Shown one piece after another: positions 35,769 through 46,211 of a stretch of 64,000 nucleotides of DNA. The notes below the pieces were generated by a model that made no database searches, was not told where the DNA came from, and worked only from the letters and a program-made list of their open reading frames with translations. The position numbers were made by a program, and so were the translations under genes. How positions within the stretch are numbered: the stretch's first letter is position 1; each line of letters opens with the position of its first letter. The DNA lies in contig NZ_WUAG01000002.1 in NCBI RefSeq assembly GCF_009828855.1, positions 620,001 to 684,000 on the forward strand, written 5' to 3'. This DNA is from Psychromonas sp. L1A2. Lineage in GTDB: Bacteria; Pseudomonadota; Gammaproteobacteria; Enterobacterales; Psychromonadaceae.

Positions 35769-37283
35769 ATGGAATTTCTCGTAAAAAGTGGTAGCCCAGA
35801 AAAACAGCGCAGCGCATGTATTGTTGTTGGTGTCTTTGAACCTCGACGTTTATCTCATGCAGCTGAAGTTTTAGATGAAATCAGCGAAGGTTATTTAAGT
35901 GCATTATTACGTCGCGGTGATATTGAAGGTAAAGTGGGACAGGTATTATTTTTACACCATGTACCTAACGTATTGAGCGAAAGAGTATTGTTGGTTGGCT
36001 GCGGTAAAGAGCGAGAGCTAACTGAAACACAATACAAACAGATTATTGAAAAAACCATTTCGACATTAAATGACACAGGCGCACTTGAAGCCGTTTGTTT
36101 CTTATCTGAATTGCATATTAAAGGTCGAGATACCTACTGGGCAGTTCGCCAAGCAATAGAAGCAACACAAGATAGCCTATACAATTTCGACCAGTTTAAA
36201 ACCAATAAAGACAATACACGACGTCCATTACGTAAATTAACGTTTAACGTACCGAGTCGCAAAGAATTAACGCGTGCTGAATTAGCATTACAACATGGAT
36301 TAGCTGTATCAGCAGGTATGAAGTTATGTAAAGACTTAGCAAATATGCCTCCCAATATTTGTACTCCGCTGTATTTAAGCCAACAAGCACAAGAACTTGA
36401 TCAACGTTTTGATAAAATAACAACCGAAGTGGTTGATACAGAACAAATGAAAGCATTAGGCATGAACAGTTACTTAGCAGTAGCACAAGGTTCGGCTAAC
36501 CCAGCTTACATGTCGATTATCAATTACCAAGGTGGCCCAACGGATCAAAAGCCAATTGTATTAGTGGGTAAAGGGTTAACTTTCGACTCAGGTGGTATTT
36601 CATTAAAACCAGGTGCTGGCATGGATGAAATGAAATACGACATGGGCGGCGCTGCATCAGTCTTTGGTGCATTAGAAGCCATTGCTCAGCTAGACTTAGG
36701 TATTAACGTGATTGGTGTCATTGCAGGCGCTGAAAATATGCCATCAAGCAAAGCATACCGTCCTGGTGATATCCTAACAACGATGGCAGGCCTCACTGTT
36801 GAAGTATTAAACACTGACGCTGAAGGCCGCTTAGTATTATGTGATGCATTAACTTATGTAGAACGTTTTGACCCAGAATGTGTTATCGATGTTGCGACCT
36901 TAACAGGCGCTTGTATTATGGCATTAGGTCATAACATCAGTGCACTAATGAGCCCGCATAAAGGCATGGTTCATGAGATTTTAGGTGCATCAAACCAAAC
37001 TGGTGACAAAGCATGGCAGTTACCAATGGATGATGACTTCCAAAAGCAACTAGACAGCCCATTTGCAGATATGGCAAACATTGGTGGTCGTCCTGCTGGT
37101 TCAATTACAGCGGCTTGTTTCTTGTCTCGCTTCACTAAAGCTTATAACTGGGCACATTTGGATATTGCCGGCACAGCTTGGCGCTCAGGCGCAAATAAAG
37201 GTGCGACTGGCCGCCCTGTTCCGTTGTTAACACAATTTGTGATTAACCGTAGCGAACAAGAAATAGCGGAACTAGACGTCTAA
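35769..37283 (+). CDS. pepA: Leucyl aminopeptidase PepA
   Basis: This is a cytosolic, two-metal M17 leucine aminopeptidase that also acts as a DNA-binding factor (XerA role) in E. coli. It has 504 residues. The catalytic half (about 190-500) carries [30 protein letters not shown] and the M17 signature NTDAEGRL, which hold the metal ligands (Lys, Asp, Glu). The length is normal. The start has TTTTAAGGATACAT upstream. It is first in the pepA-holC-valS cluster: holC starts 32 bp after its stop. Confidence 0.97.
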   Translation: MEFLVKSGSPEKQRSACIVVGVFEPRRLSHAAEVLDEISEGYLSALLRRGDIEGKVGQVLFLHHVPNVLSERVLLVGCGKERELTETQYKQIIEKTISTLNDTGALEAVCFLSELHIKGRDTYWAVRQAIEATQDSLYNFDQFKTNKDNTRRPLRKLTFNVPSRKELTRAELALQHGLAVSAGMKLCKDLANMPPNICTPLYLSQQAQELDQRFDKITTEVVDTEQMKALGMNSYLAVAQGSANPAYMSIINYQGGPTDQKPIVLVGKGLTFDSGGISLKPGAGMDEMKYDMGGAASVFGALEAIAQLDLGINVIGVIAGAENMPSSKAYRPGDILTTMAGLTVEVLNTDAEGRLVLCDALTYVERFDPECVIDVATLTGACIMALGHNISALMSPHKGMVHEILGASNQTGDKAWQLPMDDDFQKQLDSPFADMANIGGRPAGSITAACFLSRFTKAYNWAHLDIAGTAWRSGANKGATGRPVPLLTQFVINRSEQEIAELDV

Positions 37284-37315
37284 ATGTCAACTATTAACAA
37301 CAAGTTGAATCAATA

Positions 37316-37804
37316 ATGAGCCAAGTTATCTTTTATATTCATTCTGAGGATACTTTGGTTTCAACAGCTGAAGCAAGCTTGCCAACATATTTTGTGCAAG
37401 CTTGCCAACTAGCGTCTTATTATTACCAACAAAATAAAAAAGTATTTATTTATACTGAAAATCAACAAGATGCTTTTACCATTGATGAATATTTATGGCA
37501 ATTTGATGGTGACAGCTTTGTACCGCATAATTTAGTAGGAGAAGGCCCACGTTATGGGTCTCCGGTTGAGATCAGTTGGCTTGCTCCACAGCATCCACGC
37601 GCTGTATTAATTAACCTCAGCCAAAACATTCCGGAATTTAATTTAAACTTCCAACAAATTATTGATTTTGTGCCAGCACAAGAACAACTAAAAATTAATG
37701 CGCGAATGCGCTACAGTGCTTATAAAAAATTAGGCCACACCCTCTCTACTCAAGATGTTAAAACAGCATCCCAAGAGTTAACTAACCAGACAGAAGACAA
37801 ATGA
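37316..37804 (+). CDS. holC: DNA polymerase III chi subunit HolC
   Basis: This is the chi subunit of the clamp-loader complex, which contacts SSB through its C-terminal region. It has 162 residues, slightly longer than E. coli HolC (147). Recognisable elements are VIFYIHSED at the start, [25 protein letters not shown] (about 26-50), [17 protein letters not shown] and the late [10 protein letters not shown]. The stop overlaps the valS start (ATGA), so translation is coupled. It lies in the conserved pepA-holC-valS order. Confidence 0.94.
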   Translation: MSQVIFYIHSEDTLVSTAEASLPTYFVQACQLASYYYQQNKKVFIYTENQQDAFTIDEYLWQFDGDSFVPHNLVGEGPRYGSPVEISWLAPQHPRAVLINLSQNIPEFNLNFQQIIDFVPAQEQLKINARMRYSAYKKLGHTLSTQDVKTASQELTNQTEDK

Positions 37805-40662
37805 TGGAAAAGATATACAACCCAAGTGCGATTGAGCAAAAAAATTACCAAACCTGGGAAGAAAAAGGTTACTTCAAACCACACGGCGATACTGATAAAG
37901 AAAGTTTCTGCATCATGATCCCACCACCAAATGTCACTGGTAGTTTACACATGGGTCATGCTTTCCAAGATACGATCATGGATACGTTAATCCGTTATCA
38001 ACGTATGCAAGGTAAAAACACGTTGTGGCAAATGGGAACAGACCATGCAGGTATCGCAACACAAATGGTTGTTGAACGTAAATTATTTGCAGAAACAGGC
38101 CAAACGCGTAAAGAGTTAGGTCGTGAAACTTTTATCGAAAAAATCTGGGACTGGAAGGCAGAATCTGGCGGTAATATTTCTCGTCAAATGCGTCGTCTAG
38201 GTACGTCTGTCGATTGGGATCGTGAACGCTTTACCATGGATGATGGCCTTTCTGAAGCCGTTAAAAAGACCTTTGTTGATTTGTATAATGATGACCTTAT
38301 CTACCGTGGTAAACGTCTGGTTAACTGGGATCCTAAATTACAAACAGCTATTTCAGATTTAGAAGTAGAAAATAAAGATGTTAAAGGGTTTATGTGGCAC
38401 TTCCGATACCCGTTAGCTAATGGCGTTAAAACAGCCGATGGTAAAGACTACATAGTAGTAGCAACCACTCGACCAGAAACAGTATTAGGTGATACAGGTG
38501 TTGCTGTTAATCCTGAAGATCCACGTTATAAAGATCTCATTGGTCAAAGCATTTTATTACCTTTCGTTAATCGTGAAATCCCAATTATTGGTGACGATCA
38601 TGCCGATATGGAAAAAGGCACAGGTTGTGTAAAAATCACCCCTGCGCATGATTTTAATGACTATGAAGTCGGTAAACGCAACAAATTACCAATGATCAAC
38701 GTATTAACCTTTGAAGCCTGTATTCGTGAAAGTGCTGAAGTATTTAATACCAACGGTGAAAAGAGCGAAGATTACCCAACTGATTTACCAGCTCAATTCC
38801 AAGGTTTAACACGTGAAGCTGCACGTAAACTAGTGGTCAGCCAATTAGATGCATTAGGTTTATTAGAAGAAGTTAAAGACCATGATTTAACAGTGCCTTA
38901 CGGAGACCGTGGTGGTGTTGTGATTGAACCAATGCTAACAGACCAATGGTATGTACGTGTTGCACCTTTAGCTAAAACAGCAACAGAAGCGGTTGCTAAT
39001 GGCGATATTAAATTTGTACCGCAGCAATACGAGAACATGTACAACTCATGGATGAATGATTTAAATGATTGGTGTGTTTCTCGTCAACTATGGTGGGGAC
39101 ATCGCATCCCAGCTTGGTATGACGAATCAGGTAAAGTTTACGTAGGACACGATGAAGCGGCGGTTCGTGCTGAACATAACTTAGATGAAAGTGTTGTTTT
39201 AAACCAAGATGATGACGTATTAGATACGTGGTTCTCTTCTGGTCTTTGGACATTCTCTACATTAGGCTGGCCAAACCAAACCATGGATCTTAAAACCTTC
39301 CACTCTACTGATGTATTAGTAACAGGTTTTGACATCATCTTCTTCTGGGTTGCGCGTATGATCATGATGACCATGCACTTTATGAAAAATGAAGATGGTA
39401 CACCGCAAGTTCCGTTTAAAACCGTTTATGTCACCGGTCTTATCCGTGATGAGAATGGCGATAAAATGTCTAAATCTAAAGGTAACGTATTAGATCCTTT
39501 AGATATGATCGATGGGTTAGATCTTGAAAGCTTAGTGACGAAACGTACTGGCAACATGATGCAACCACAACTTGCGAAGAAAATTGAAAAAGACACACGT
39601 AAAACCTTTGCTAACGGTATTGAAGCACATGGTACGGATGCACTACGTTTCACATTAGCGGCAATGGCCTCTACAGGTCGTGATATCAACTGGGATATGA
39701 ATCGTCTTGAAGGTTACCGTAACTTCTGTAATAAACTATGGAATGCAAGTCGTTATGTATTAATGGATGCGGAAGAGCAAGATTTCGGTTTTGGTGAAAA
39801 CAAAGCAATGCAATTTAGCCTTGCCGATCGTTGGATTCAAGGTCAATTACAAAATATGATCAAAGAGTTCCGCCAAGCATTAGACACCTATCGTTTTGAT
39901 ATCGCGGCAAATATTCTTTACGATTTCATCTGGAATGAATTCTGTGGTTGGTACTTAGAGTTAACTAAACCTGTTTTATTCAAAGGCAATGAAGACGAGC
40001 AACGTGGTACTCGCCATACATTAATCAGCGTATTAGAAACATTATTACGTGTTGCACATCCAATGCTACCGTTTATGACCGAAGAAATTTGGCAACGTGT
40101 GAAAGCAATCACAGGTCAAGGTGGTGACACTATCATGCTTGAAGCTTACCCTGAATATGATGCAGCGCAGGTTGATGAACAAGCCGTGGCTGACCTAGAA
40201 TGGGTTAAGCAAGTGATTGATGCAGTGCGTAACATTCGTGGTGAAATGGATATCAGCCCGAAAGTACCACTAAACGTGTTAGTTAAAAATGCAAGCAGTG
40301 AAGATACACGTCGCTTTGCTGATAACGAAGCGTTTTTAGCGGCATTAGCAAAACTAGAAAGTGTTACTTTTGTTGCTAAAGGTCAAGAAACACCAGCGTC
40401 TGTTACTGCTTTAGTAGGTGGCCTAGAGTTGTTGATTCCAATGGCAGGTTTAATTGATGTTGAAGCTGAGCTAGCACGTTTAGCGAAGCAGCTTGAAAAA
40501 GCAACGAAAGAGCTAGATAAAGTATCAGGCAAGTTAAGTAACGAACGTTTTGTGAGTAATGCTCCAGAAGCAGTTATTACTAAAGAAAAAGCGAAACAAG
40601 CTGAATACCAAACAACTTGCGACAAACTAAATGAGCAAATTGAGACAATCAAAGCGCTTTAA
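37801..40662 (+). CDS. valS: Valyl-tRNA synthetase ValS
   Basis: This class I aminoacyl-tRNA synthetase charges tRNA-Val and edits threonine. It has 953 residues, the usual length. The HIGH motif appears as HMGH in [15 protein letters not shown]; the KMSKS loop is [10 protein letters not shown]; the editing domain contains [17 protein letters not shown]. The C-terminal coiled-coil (about 885-953) that binds the tRNA elbow is intact. A second ATG at 37804 is equally possible as the start. It overlaps the holC stop by 4 bp. Confidence 0.97.
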   Translation: MMEKIYNPSAIEQKNYQTWEEKGYFKPHGDTDKESFCIMIPPPNVTGSLHMGHAFQDTIMDTLIRYQRMQGKNTLWQMGTDHAGIATQMVVERKLFAETGQTRKELGRETFIEKIWDWKAESGGNISRQMRRLGTSVDWDRERFTMDDGLSEAVKKTFVDLYNDDLIYRGKRLVNWDPKLQTAISDLEVENKDVKGFMWHFRYPLANGVKTADGKDYIVVATTRPETVLGDTGVAVNPEDPRYKDLIGQSILLPFVNREIPIIGDDHADMEKGTGCVKITPAHDFNDYEVGKRNKLPMINVLTFEACIRESAEVFNTNGEKSEDYPTDLPAQFQGLTREAARKLVVSQLDALGLLEEVKDHDLTVPYGDRGGVVIEPMLTDQWYVRVAPLAKTATEAVANGDIKFVPQQYENMYNSWMNDLNDWCVSRQLWWGHRIPAWYDESGKVYVGHDEAAVRAEHNLDESVVLNQDDDVLDTWFSSGLWTFSTLGWPNQTMDLKTFHSTDVLVTGFDIIFFWVARMIMMTMHFMKNEDGTPQVPFKTVYVTGLIRDENGDKMSKSKGNVLDPLDMIDGLDLESLVTKRTGNMMQPQLAKKIEKDTRKTFANGIEAHGTDALRFTLAAMASTGRDINWDMNRLEGYRNFCNKLWNASRYVLMDAEEQDFGFGENKAMQFSLADRWIQGQLQNMIKEFRQALDTYRFDIAANILYDFIWNEFCGWYLELTKPVLFKGNEDEQRGTRHTLISVLETLLRVAHPMLPFMTEEIWQRVKAITGQGGDTIMLEAYPEYDAAQVDEQAVADLEWVKQVIDAVRNIRGEMDISPKVPLNVLVKNASSEDTRRFADNEAFLAALAKLESVTFVAKGQETPASVTALVGGLELLIPMAGLIDVEAELARLAKQLEKATKELDKVSGKLSNERFVSNAPEAVITKEKAKQAEYQTTCDKLNEQIETIKAL

Positions 40663-40702
40663 TATAATGATTAATTAGTTTGATATTAACTAAGTAAAAA
40701 CT

Positions 40703-40733
40703 AAAAAGGGACTTAATTTAAGTCCCTTTTTTT
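40703..40733 (+). terminator. Terminator of the pepA-holC-valS cluster
   Basis: The stem AAAAGGGACTTA / TAAGTCCCTTTT is followed by a T run, 41 bp after the valS stop. Confidence 0.88.
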
Positions 40734-40770
40734 ATGCTTTCTATTTATTTTAAACTTCATTTTAACTAAA

Positions 40771-40967
40771 TAACCTCCGCTCTGGATAAGCAAAGCGATA
40801 CCACACCGCTATGTCCGCGGATTTCTGCGTTAAATTATTTCTCAATAACCCGTCATTGCTTAAATAATTTGCCTTGAACTACGCAAAACTAACGGCACTG
40901 CATAGCAAAAAATAGTACCTTCTGATTTTAAATATAATTCCACTTTCATTAACCAGAGTTGAGGTTA
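40771..40967. mobile_element. Family II MITE-like element (copy 2)
   Basis: The ends are TAACCTCCGCTCTGG and, on the other strand, TAACCTCAACTCTGG: terminal inverted repeats with 13 of 15 matches. It shares its length of about 197 bp and its whole internal sequence with 44001-44196 (same orientation) and 21361-21556 (opposite). It lies 25 bp from a family I element. Confidence 0.85.
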
Positions 40968-40992
40968 AATTAAAGTTATTGTATTAAAGGCG

Positions 40993-41254
40993 ATACCCGT
41001 TAACGTTCAAGGTACTTTGTTCAGTCGTTAGCTTGGACTCCAAATCAAGGCACAACATAATGACAATGACGAGTCCTTATCGAAGGTTGCAACGCAAAGT
41101 TAGTTTTCAAGCTAACGAGTCAGAAGGCAGCAGTGAAATAAACATCTTCGTTGTTCGAAAGTATCGATTTAACCCATTAGATCTTCCTCTACCTGTCTAG
41201 AATCAGTTCACTTCACTGCTTGCTGAATTTTGCATCTTGAATGGTAATGGGTAT
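40993..41254. mobile_element. Family I MITE-like element (copy 2, 262 bp)
   Basis: It has terminal repeats ATACCCGTTA and TAATGGGTAT (one mismatch) and aligns over its length with the complement of 13299-13558. The right-hand block GCTTGCTGAATTTTGCATCT matches the fragment in the VOC pseudogene at 4164-4203. No coding capacity. Confidence 0.82.
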
Positions 41255-41352
41255 ATATTCAAACTAATACATAAATTAACAAAAAAAGTATAACGCTCAA
41301 TACGCTAAACTGTCCTACACTGATTTTACTTTAAATTTTTAATGACAAGAAC

Positions 41353-42246
41353 ATGCATCGATCAAGCACTTTAATACTCACTCTATTTACTCTCACTTTT
41401 TCAGTATTCAGTTATGCAAAAGAAGAACTCCGCTCATCTGTTTTACCATCAAAAATAATTGTATGGCAGCATACCGTTGATAATCCAACTAAAATAATTA
41501 TGGTCATGCTCAAACAAGCACTTGATATTACAAAAGCAGAGTATGGTGATTATGACATCATTTCTTCAATACCAATGGAGCAAAGAAGGGCTGTCTCTAA
41601 ACTATCTAAAAAATATAAAGGAAAGTTAGATATCGCTCACCTTGCAAGTAGTGCGAGTAGAGAAAAAGGCGCGATTGCAGTCCGTATCCCATTGATTGAA
41701 GGGTTGCTAGGTTATCGAGTTTGTTTGATTAGACAAAATGATCAAGATAAATTCTCTAACATTAAAAGCAAACAAGACTTCATTGATAGAAATATTAAAA
41801 TTGGGCAACAACAAGATTGGCCTGATACTAAAATATTAGAAAAAAATGGATTAAAAGTTCAAACATCTTATAAGTATTCTTTATTATTTAGACAGTTAGA
41901 AAAGCAACGATTTGATTGTTTTTTACGGGGAGTCAATGAAATTAGCGATGAACTTGAACAACATGCAAATGCTAATTTTGTAGTCGAAAATAATTTACTC
42001 TTTCATTATCCGCTTCCATTATTCTTTTTTGTTAATGAAAGTCGCCCTGACTTAGCAGAAAGACTAACAAAAGGCTTAACAACACTTAAGGAAAATGGCG
42101 TATTAGCCAAGTTGGTAGAAGACTACTATAAAGATAAACTTGAAAAATTACATTTAGGTACGCGTAAGGTTTTTCATCTTGAAAATCCTTTTTTACCTGA
42201 TAAATCACTGCATTCTATTAATGCTATTCCTTGGTTATCATTATAA
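41353..42246 (+). CDS. Periplasmic solute-binding-like protein (SBP family 3 type)
   Basis: This 297-residue secreted protein has a signal peptide (MHRSSTLILTLFTLTFSVFSYA-KE) and a periplasmic binding-protein type II fold: LRSSVLPSKIIVWQHT... opens the first lobe and GLLGYRVCLIRQNDQDKF the hinge. Conserved blocks of amino-acid-binding proteins (SBP_bac_3) are weak, and no permease or ATPase gene is adjacent. Proteins of this sort often serve as sensor modules or orphan binding proteins, so a transport role is not established. The start has only a weak ribosome site (GACAAGAAC). It stands alone between a repeat cluster and ComM. Confidence 0.75.
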   Translation: MHRSSTLILTLFTLTFSVFSYAKEELRSSVLPSKIIVWQHTVDNPTKIIMVMLKQALDITKAEYGDYDIISSIPMEQRRAVSKLSKKYKGKLDIAHLASSASREKGAIAVRIPLIEGLLGYRVCLIRQNDQDKFSNIKSKQDFIDRNIKIGQQQDWPDTKILEKNGLKVQTSYKYSLLFRQLEKQRFDCFLRGVNEISDELEQHANANFVVENNLLFHYPLPLFFFVNESRPDLAERLTKGLTTLKENGVLAKLVEDYYKDKLEKLHLGTRKVFHLENPFLPDKSLHSINAIPWLSL

Positions 42247-42291
42247 ATAAGTTATCGTTATAAATAAGTTATCGTTATAAATAAGTTACCG
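42241..42291. repeat. 17-bp tandem repeat, three units
   Basis: TTATAAATAAGTTATCG occurs twice exactly and once with one change, then partly. The first unit contains the stop codon of the gene at 41353-42246. A slippage repeat with no visible function. Confidence 0.9.
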
Positions 42292-42343
42292 TTATAAATA
42301 ATCAAGTAACTTCAATTAACAGAACACCATTAATAAATATCTA

Positions 42344-43858
42344 TTAATTGAAGCTACTTAACAAACGGTCCATCGCTCGATAGTTTAATGCCTCACAAAG
42401 GTGTCCTTTAGTAATATCAGCTTGTTGCTGTAAATCAGCAATACTTCGAGCCACTTTCAACAGGCTATGCCAAGCACGAATAGACAATCCCATTTTTTCA
42501 ATCGCTTGCTCTAGAAAAAGAGCATCTTCAGTGGTTAACACACAATAAATATTGACCTCTTGGCTAGATAAATAATGATTTAACTTACCTTGGCGTTTCA
42601 ATTGAATATTACGAGCCACTAAAACCCTTGCTTTAATATCAGCACTTTTTTCTGTTAAATTATGTTTACCTTGCTGTGACTCAGCCAACATTCCTTTAGG
42701 TAATAAAGGCACCATAATCGCTAATGCAAAACGATCTAAAAAAGGCCCAGACAAACGATTTAAATAACGCAAAATTTGATCTGGTGTACTACGCCTTAAC
42801 TGACCAGAAATATGACCACAAGGACTTGGGTTCATAGCAGCAATGAGCTGAAAATGAGCTGGAAAAGTAACTTGGTTAGCAGCGCGAGAAATAGTCACAT
42901 TATGATTTTCCATTGGCTGACGTAAACTATCTAACACCTGCCTTGGAAATTCTGGCAACTCATCGAGAAATAAAACGCCATGATGAGAAAGGGAGATTTC
43001 GCCCGGTTTAGGTTTTCCACCTCCGCCCACTAATGCAACTGCTGAGGCACTATGATGCGGAGCTCGATAAGGAGGAGAAAACCAATCATCACGTTGCTTG
43101 CCACATACTGAATATACAGCTGCCGTTTGTAATGCTTGCTGCTCTTCCAAATTAGGCAATAACGTCATAAACCGCTCTGCCAACATACTCTTTCCTGTCC
43201 CAGGCGGGCCGATCAGCAATAAATTATGAGAACCAGTTGCAGCCACTTCTAATACTCTTTTAGCTTGCTCTTGCCCTAATACATCACTGAAATCAAGATG
43301 AGAATGTTTAGCTGGCGGTGCTTCACTTTGCTCCGCTGAAGGTAATGTTAATTGTTGTTGTAAAAAAGCGCAGACATCAATCAAATGTTTTGCGACAAAA
43401 CCTTGTGCACCAGTTAATGCACATTCATGTTCATTATCAGTACAGACAATAACTTGTCGTTTTTGTTGTTTGGCGGCCAACGCACAGGGAATAATGCCAT
43501 CTACACTTCGCAATTCACCAGATAAAGATAATTCTCCATAGCACTCAAAATTTAATATTTCAGGACACTTTATTTGATCAGAAGCTAAAAGAATGCCAAT
43601 AGCGATTGCTAAATCGAATCGGCCTCCTTCTTTAGGTAAATTAGCAGGTGCTAAATTGACTGTGATTCTTTTACTCGGAAACTTAAAGTTACTATTTAAA
43701 ATAGCACTACGCACCCTATCTTTAGCTTCTTTAACCGATGTTTCTGGCAACCCTACCAAAGAGAATCCCGGCAACCCTGTTCCAAGGTGTACTTCAACCT
43801 CAACTTCAGGTGCATCCACTCCTGAAATAGAACGACAAACTAATCTTGCTAATGCCAT
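42344..43858 (-). CDS. comM: ComM/YifB-family Mg-chelatase-like AAA+ ATPase
   Basis: This is an AAA+ helicase-type ATPase; ComM promotes branch migration during natural transformation in related bacteria. It has 504 residues from the chosen start. An N-terminal ChlI/Lon-protease-like domain (about 1-185) precedes the AAA+ module: Walker A GPPGTGKS, Walker B VLFLDELPEF, followed by sensor motifs and the Mg-chelatase C-terminal domain with LSIRAWHSLLKVARSIADL. A longer reading exists to 43879, but the ATG at 43858 (MALARLVCRS) has AAAGGGAG at ideal spacing. It is a single-gene unit. Confidence 0.93.
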   Translation of the reverse strand: MALARLVCRSISGVDAPEVEVEVHLGTGLPGFSLVGLPETSVKEAKDRVRSAILNSNFKFPSKRITVNLAPANLPKEGGRFDLAIAIGILLASDQIKCPEILNFECYGELSLSGELRSVDGIIPCALAAKQQKRQVIVCTDNEHECALTGAQGFVAKHLIDVCAFLQQQLTLPSAEQSEAPPAKHSHLDFSDVLGQEQAKRVLEVAATGSHNLLLIGPPGTGKSMLAERFMTLLPNLEEQQALQTAAVYSVCGKQRDDWFSPPYRAPHHSASAVALVGGGGKPKPGEISLSHHGVLFLDELPEFPRQVLDSLRQPMENHNVTISRAANQVTFPAHFQLIAAMNPSPCGHISGQLRRSTPDQILRYLNRLSGPFLDRFALAIMVPLLPKGMLAESQQGKHNLTEKSADIKARVLVARNIQLKRQGKLNHYLSSQEVNIYCVLTTEDALFLEQAIEKMGLSIRAWHSLLKVARSIADLQQQADITKGHLCEALNYRAMDRLLSSFN

Positions 43859-44000
43859 ATAACTCCCTTTGATATTCATTAGTTAAAAAATTAATTAACT
43901 GAGTATTCAATCAAGTATAGAAGTCAAAAATTATTCAGCAAAAAATAGCACAACAATAAAGTTTATTACGTGAATTGATATGTAAAACTGTCACCCTAGA

Positions 44001-44196
44001 TAACCTCAGTTCAGGACAAGCAAAGCGATACAACACCGTTTTTTCTGCGGATTTCTGCGTCAAATTATCTCTCAATAACCTGTTATTGCTTCAATAATTC
44101 GCCTTGAACCACTCAAAACTAATGGCACTGACTAGTAAAAAAGCTAACCTTATGATGTTAAATGCAATTCCGCTTTATTAACCAGCATTTAGGTTA
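44001..44196. mobile_element. Family II MITE-like element (copy 3)
   Basis: It starts TAACCTCAGTTCAGG and ends ACCAGCATTTAGGTTA. Its interior (GCAAAGCGATA, TTTCTGCGTCAAATTATCTC, GCCTTGAAC) follows copy 2 along its length. It fills most of the 420-bp gap between comM and the GlcG-like gene. Confidence 0.82.
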
Positions 44197-44326
44197 TTTA
44201 GACAATTTGGGTTTGAAATAAAGGGTATTTAAAGTGGGTGGTTCTTCACGGTATTTTTTTATATTAAATAGTATCGTATGACAACTTAAACAATAACAAA
44301 TGAACCATCGATTGAGGAATTTTAGA

Positions 44327-44797
44327 ATGAGAAGCAATAAAGAAATTGCATTAGATGCTATCGATTTAGTTACACCAGCCATACTTAAATTATTTGAACG
44401 TACTAACCGAAAAGAATTACATATTGTGATCATGGATCCTACGCTAAAACCATGGGAGTCTGACTTCGATAACGCCATTTTAGTTGAACAATCACTAGGT
44501 AACCCAAGTGAATGGACTATCCCATTTGATAAGTTAGCGAGAAAAAAAGCATATCAAGCTTGGCGTAATGGTTGCGCTAATGTTGATATTCAAACTAAGC
44601 ACCCTTCAGCATTACAAGATGATGATATTTTATTTTACGGTTCTTTTGTATATGGCAATATCGTTGTAGGTTGTAGTGGTGTTGAGCAGCATTACGATAT
44701 GCTAATGAGCAGTTGGATAGCATTAGCATTTGAACAATTAACCGTAGCAGAATACACAAAGAGTAAAGCTGAAACCCCAACAAAAGCGTTTAGATAA
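44327..44797 (+). CDS. Possible GlcG/HbpS-like protein
   Basis: This is a protein of about 156 residues from the ATG at 44327, which has GAGGAATTTT upstream; a longer reading to 44300 lacks a ribosome site. The order of segments, IALDAIDLVTPAILKLFER (helix), ELHIVIMDPTLKPW (strand), FDKLARKKAYQAWRNG (helix) and FVYGNIVVGCSGVEQHYD (strand-turn-helix), is like that of the GlcG/HbpS family, whose members bind haem or small organic molecules. The similarity is only in outline, so a function should not be assumed. It stands alone and ends in a strong terminator. Confidence 0.55.
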   Translation: MRSNKEIALDAIDLVTPAILKLFERTNRKELHIVIMDPTLKPWESDFDNAILVEQSLGNPSEWTIPFDKLARKKAYQAWRNGCANVDIQTKHPSALQDDDILFYGSFVYGNIVVGCSGVEQHYDMLMSSWIALAFEQLTVAEYTKSKAETPTKAFR

Positions 44798-44823
44798 TTT
44801 ACTGTTATTTTGTTATTAATTCT

Positions 44824-44855
44824 AAAAAGGTTTCTAGCAGCTAGAAGCCTTTTTT
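44824..44855 (+). terminator. Terminator after the GlcG-like gene
   Basis: The stem AAAAGGTTTCTAG / CTAGAAGCCTTTT (one G-T pair) with a T run lies 27 bp after the stop. Confidence 0.85.
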
Positions 44856-44904
44856 ATGTTTGCCATATAAGTCTTAATTTTTAAATATCTATCACTACAA
44901 AACA

Positions 44905-46010
44905 CTATGATCCCCCGAAGACATGAAGGAAAGTCAAAAATAAAAGATTCACTTATTTACAGCTTTTGACCTAACTTTCTCCACCCTTTGTAGTTAATTA
45001 ACTGTTGGTTTTAAAGCAACAATCACCACGAAGCGCTGCGCTTCACGAAGGACACCAAGGAAAATCAAAACATCAAAAATATTTTTCTAAAAAAATACAA
45101 TATTTAGTGTCTTACTTAAATAAAAGTTTTGACCTAATCTTCTTCACCCTTCGTGGTAAATTAGCTGTAGGTTTTAAAATAACATTAACCACGAAGCGCT
45201 GCGCTTCACGAAGAACATAAAGGAAAATAAAAACATCAAAAATATTTTTTAACAATAAATACAATATTTAGTGTTTTATTTATATAAAGGTTTTGACCTT
45301 ACCTTCTTCACCCTTCGTGCCATCGTGGTAAATTCGCTTTTGATTTAAAAAAACAACATTAACCACGAAGTGCTGCGCTTCACGAAGAACACTAAGGAAA
45401 ATCAAAACATAAAAAATATAATATTTAATGTTTTACTTATATAAAGGTTTTGACCTTACCTTCTTCCCCCTTCGTGCCTTCGTGGTTAATTAGCTGTTGG
45501 TTTTAAAATAACATTAACCACGAAGCGCTACGCTTCACGAAGAACACTAAGGAAAATCAAAACATAAAAAATATAATATTTAATGTTTTACTTATATAAA
45601 GGTTTTGACCTTACCTTCTCCCCCCTTCGTGCCTTCGTGGTAAATCCGCTTTTGATTTTAAAAAACAACATTAATCACGAAGCGCTGCGCTTCACGAAGA
45701 ACAACAAGGAAAATCAAAATATCAAAAATATCAAAAATATTTTTCTAAAAAAATACAATATTTAGTGTTTTACTTATATAAAAATTTTGACCTTGCCTTC
45801 TCCCCCCTTCGTGCCTTCGTGGTAAATTCGCTTTTGATTTTAAAAAACAACATTAACCACGAAGCGCTACGCTTCACGAAGAACACCAAGGAAAATCAAA
45901 ATATCAAAAATATTTTTCTAAAAAAATACAATATTTAGTGTTTTACTTATATAAAAATTTTGACCTTACCTTCCTGCCTTCGTGGTAAATCCGCTTTTGA
46001 TTTTAATAAA
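44905..46010. repeat. Array of about 160-bp repeats with CCACGAAG palindromic ends
   Basis: At least six units begin with the near-identical block CCACGAAGCGCTGCGCTTCA at 45026, 45189, 45363, 45518, 45674 and 45857, spaced 155-183 bp; a diverged unit precedes at about 44905. Each unit continues with AAGGAAAATCAAAAC, a TATTTTT stretch, AGGTTTTGACC and ends CCTTCGTGCCTTCGTGGT. The unit ends and the next unit's start are inverted repeats, so the joints can form hairpins. The array has no coding capacity and fills the gap before ilvG. The array's last 200 bp (46011-46211) hold the ilvG promoter region. Confidence 0.9.
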
Positions 46011-46107
46011 ACGAAGCAATCCAAAGGGTGATATCAGTGCTTATTTTATATTTAACAACTTACTGGTAAATATATGCTCAACAATCTGCTTAAAAATGTG
46101 ACAAAAG

Positions 46108-46136
46108 TTGTTTGATAAGCGCTTTTTTGCTATAAA
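46108..46136 (+). promoter_or_regulatory. Candidate promoter of ilvGM
   Basis: TTGTTT at 46108-46113 and TATAAA at 46131-46136 are separated by 17 bp, a sigma-70-like arrangement 76 bp before ilvG. A short Leu/Val-rich reading frame (46074-46115, MLNNLLKNVTKVV) lies over this promoter, so an attenuator reading is an alternative. Confidence 0.4.
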
Positions 46137-46211
46137 TAGCACCCTTTTAAAAATCAGTCTTGCCCCTTTTTACAAACGATTGATTGACCATCATTATTTC
46201 AGGAAGAACCC

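Noticed and set aside
45005-45765. Short plus-strand frames in the repeat array
   Set aside because: They are chance frames in a repeat unit that is not conserved at the protein level and breaks in other units.
44905-46010. CRISPR array
   Set aside because: Repeat units are about 160 bp with no short unique spacers and no cas genes nearby.
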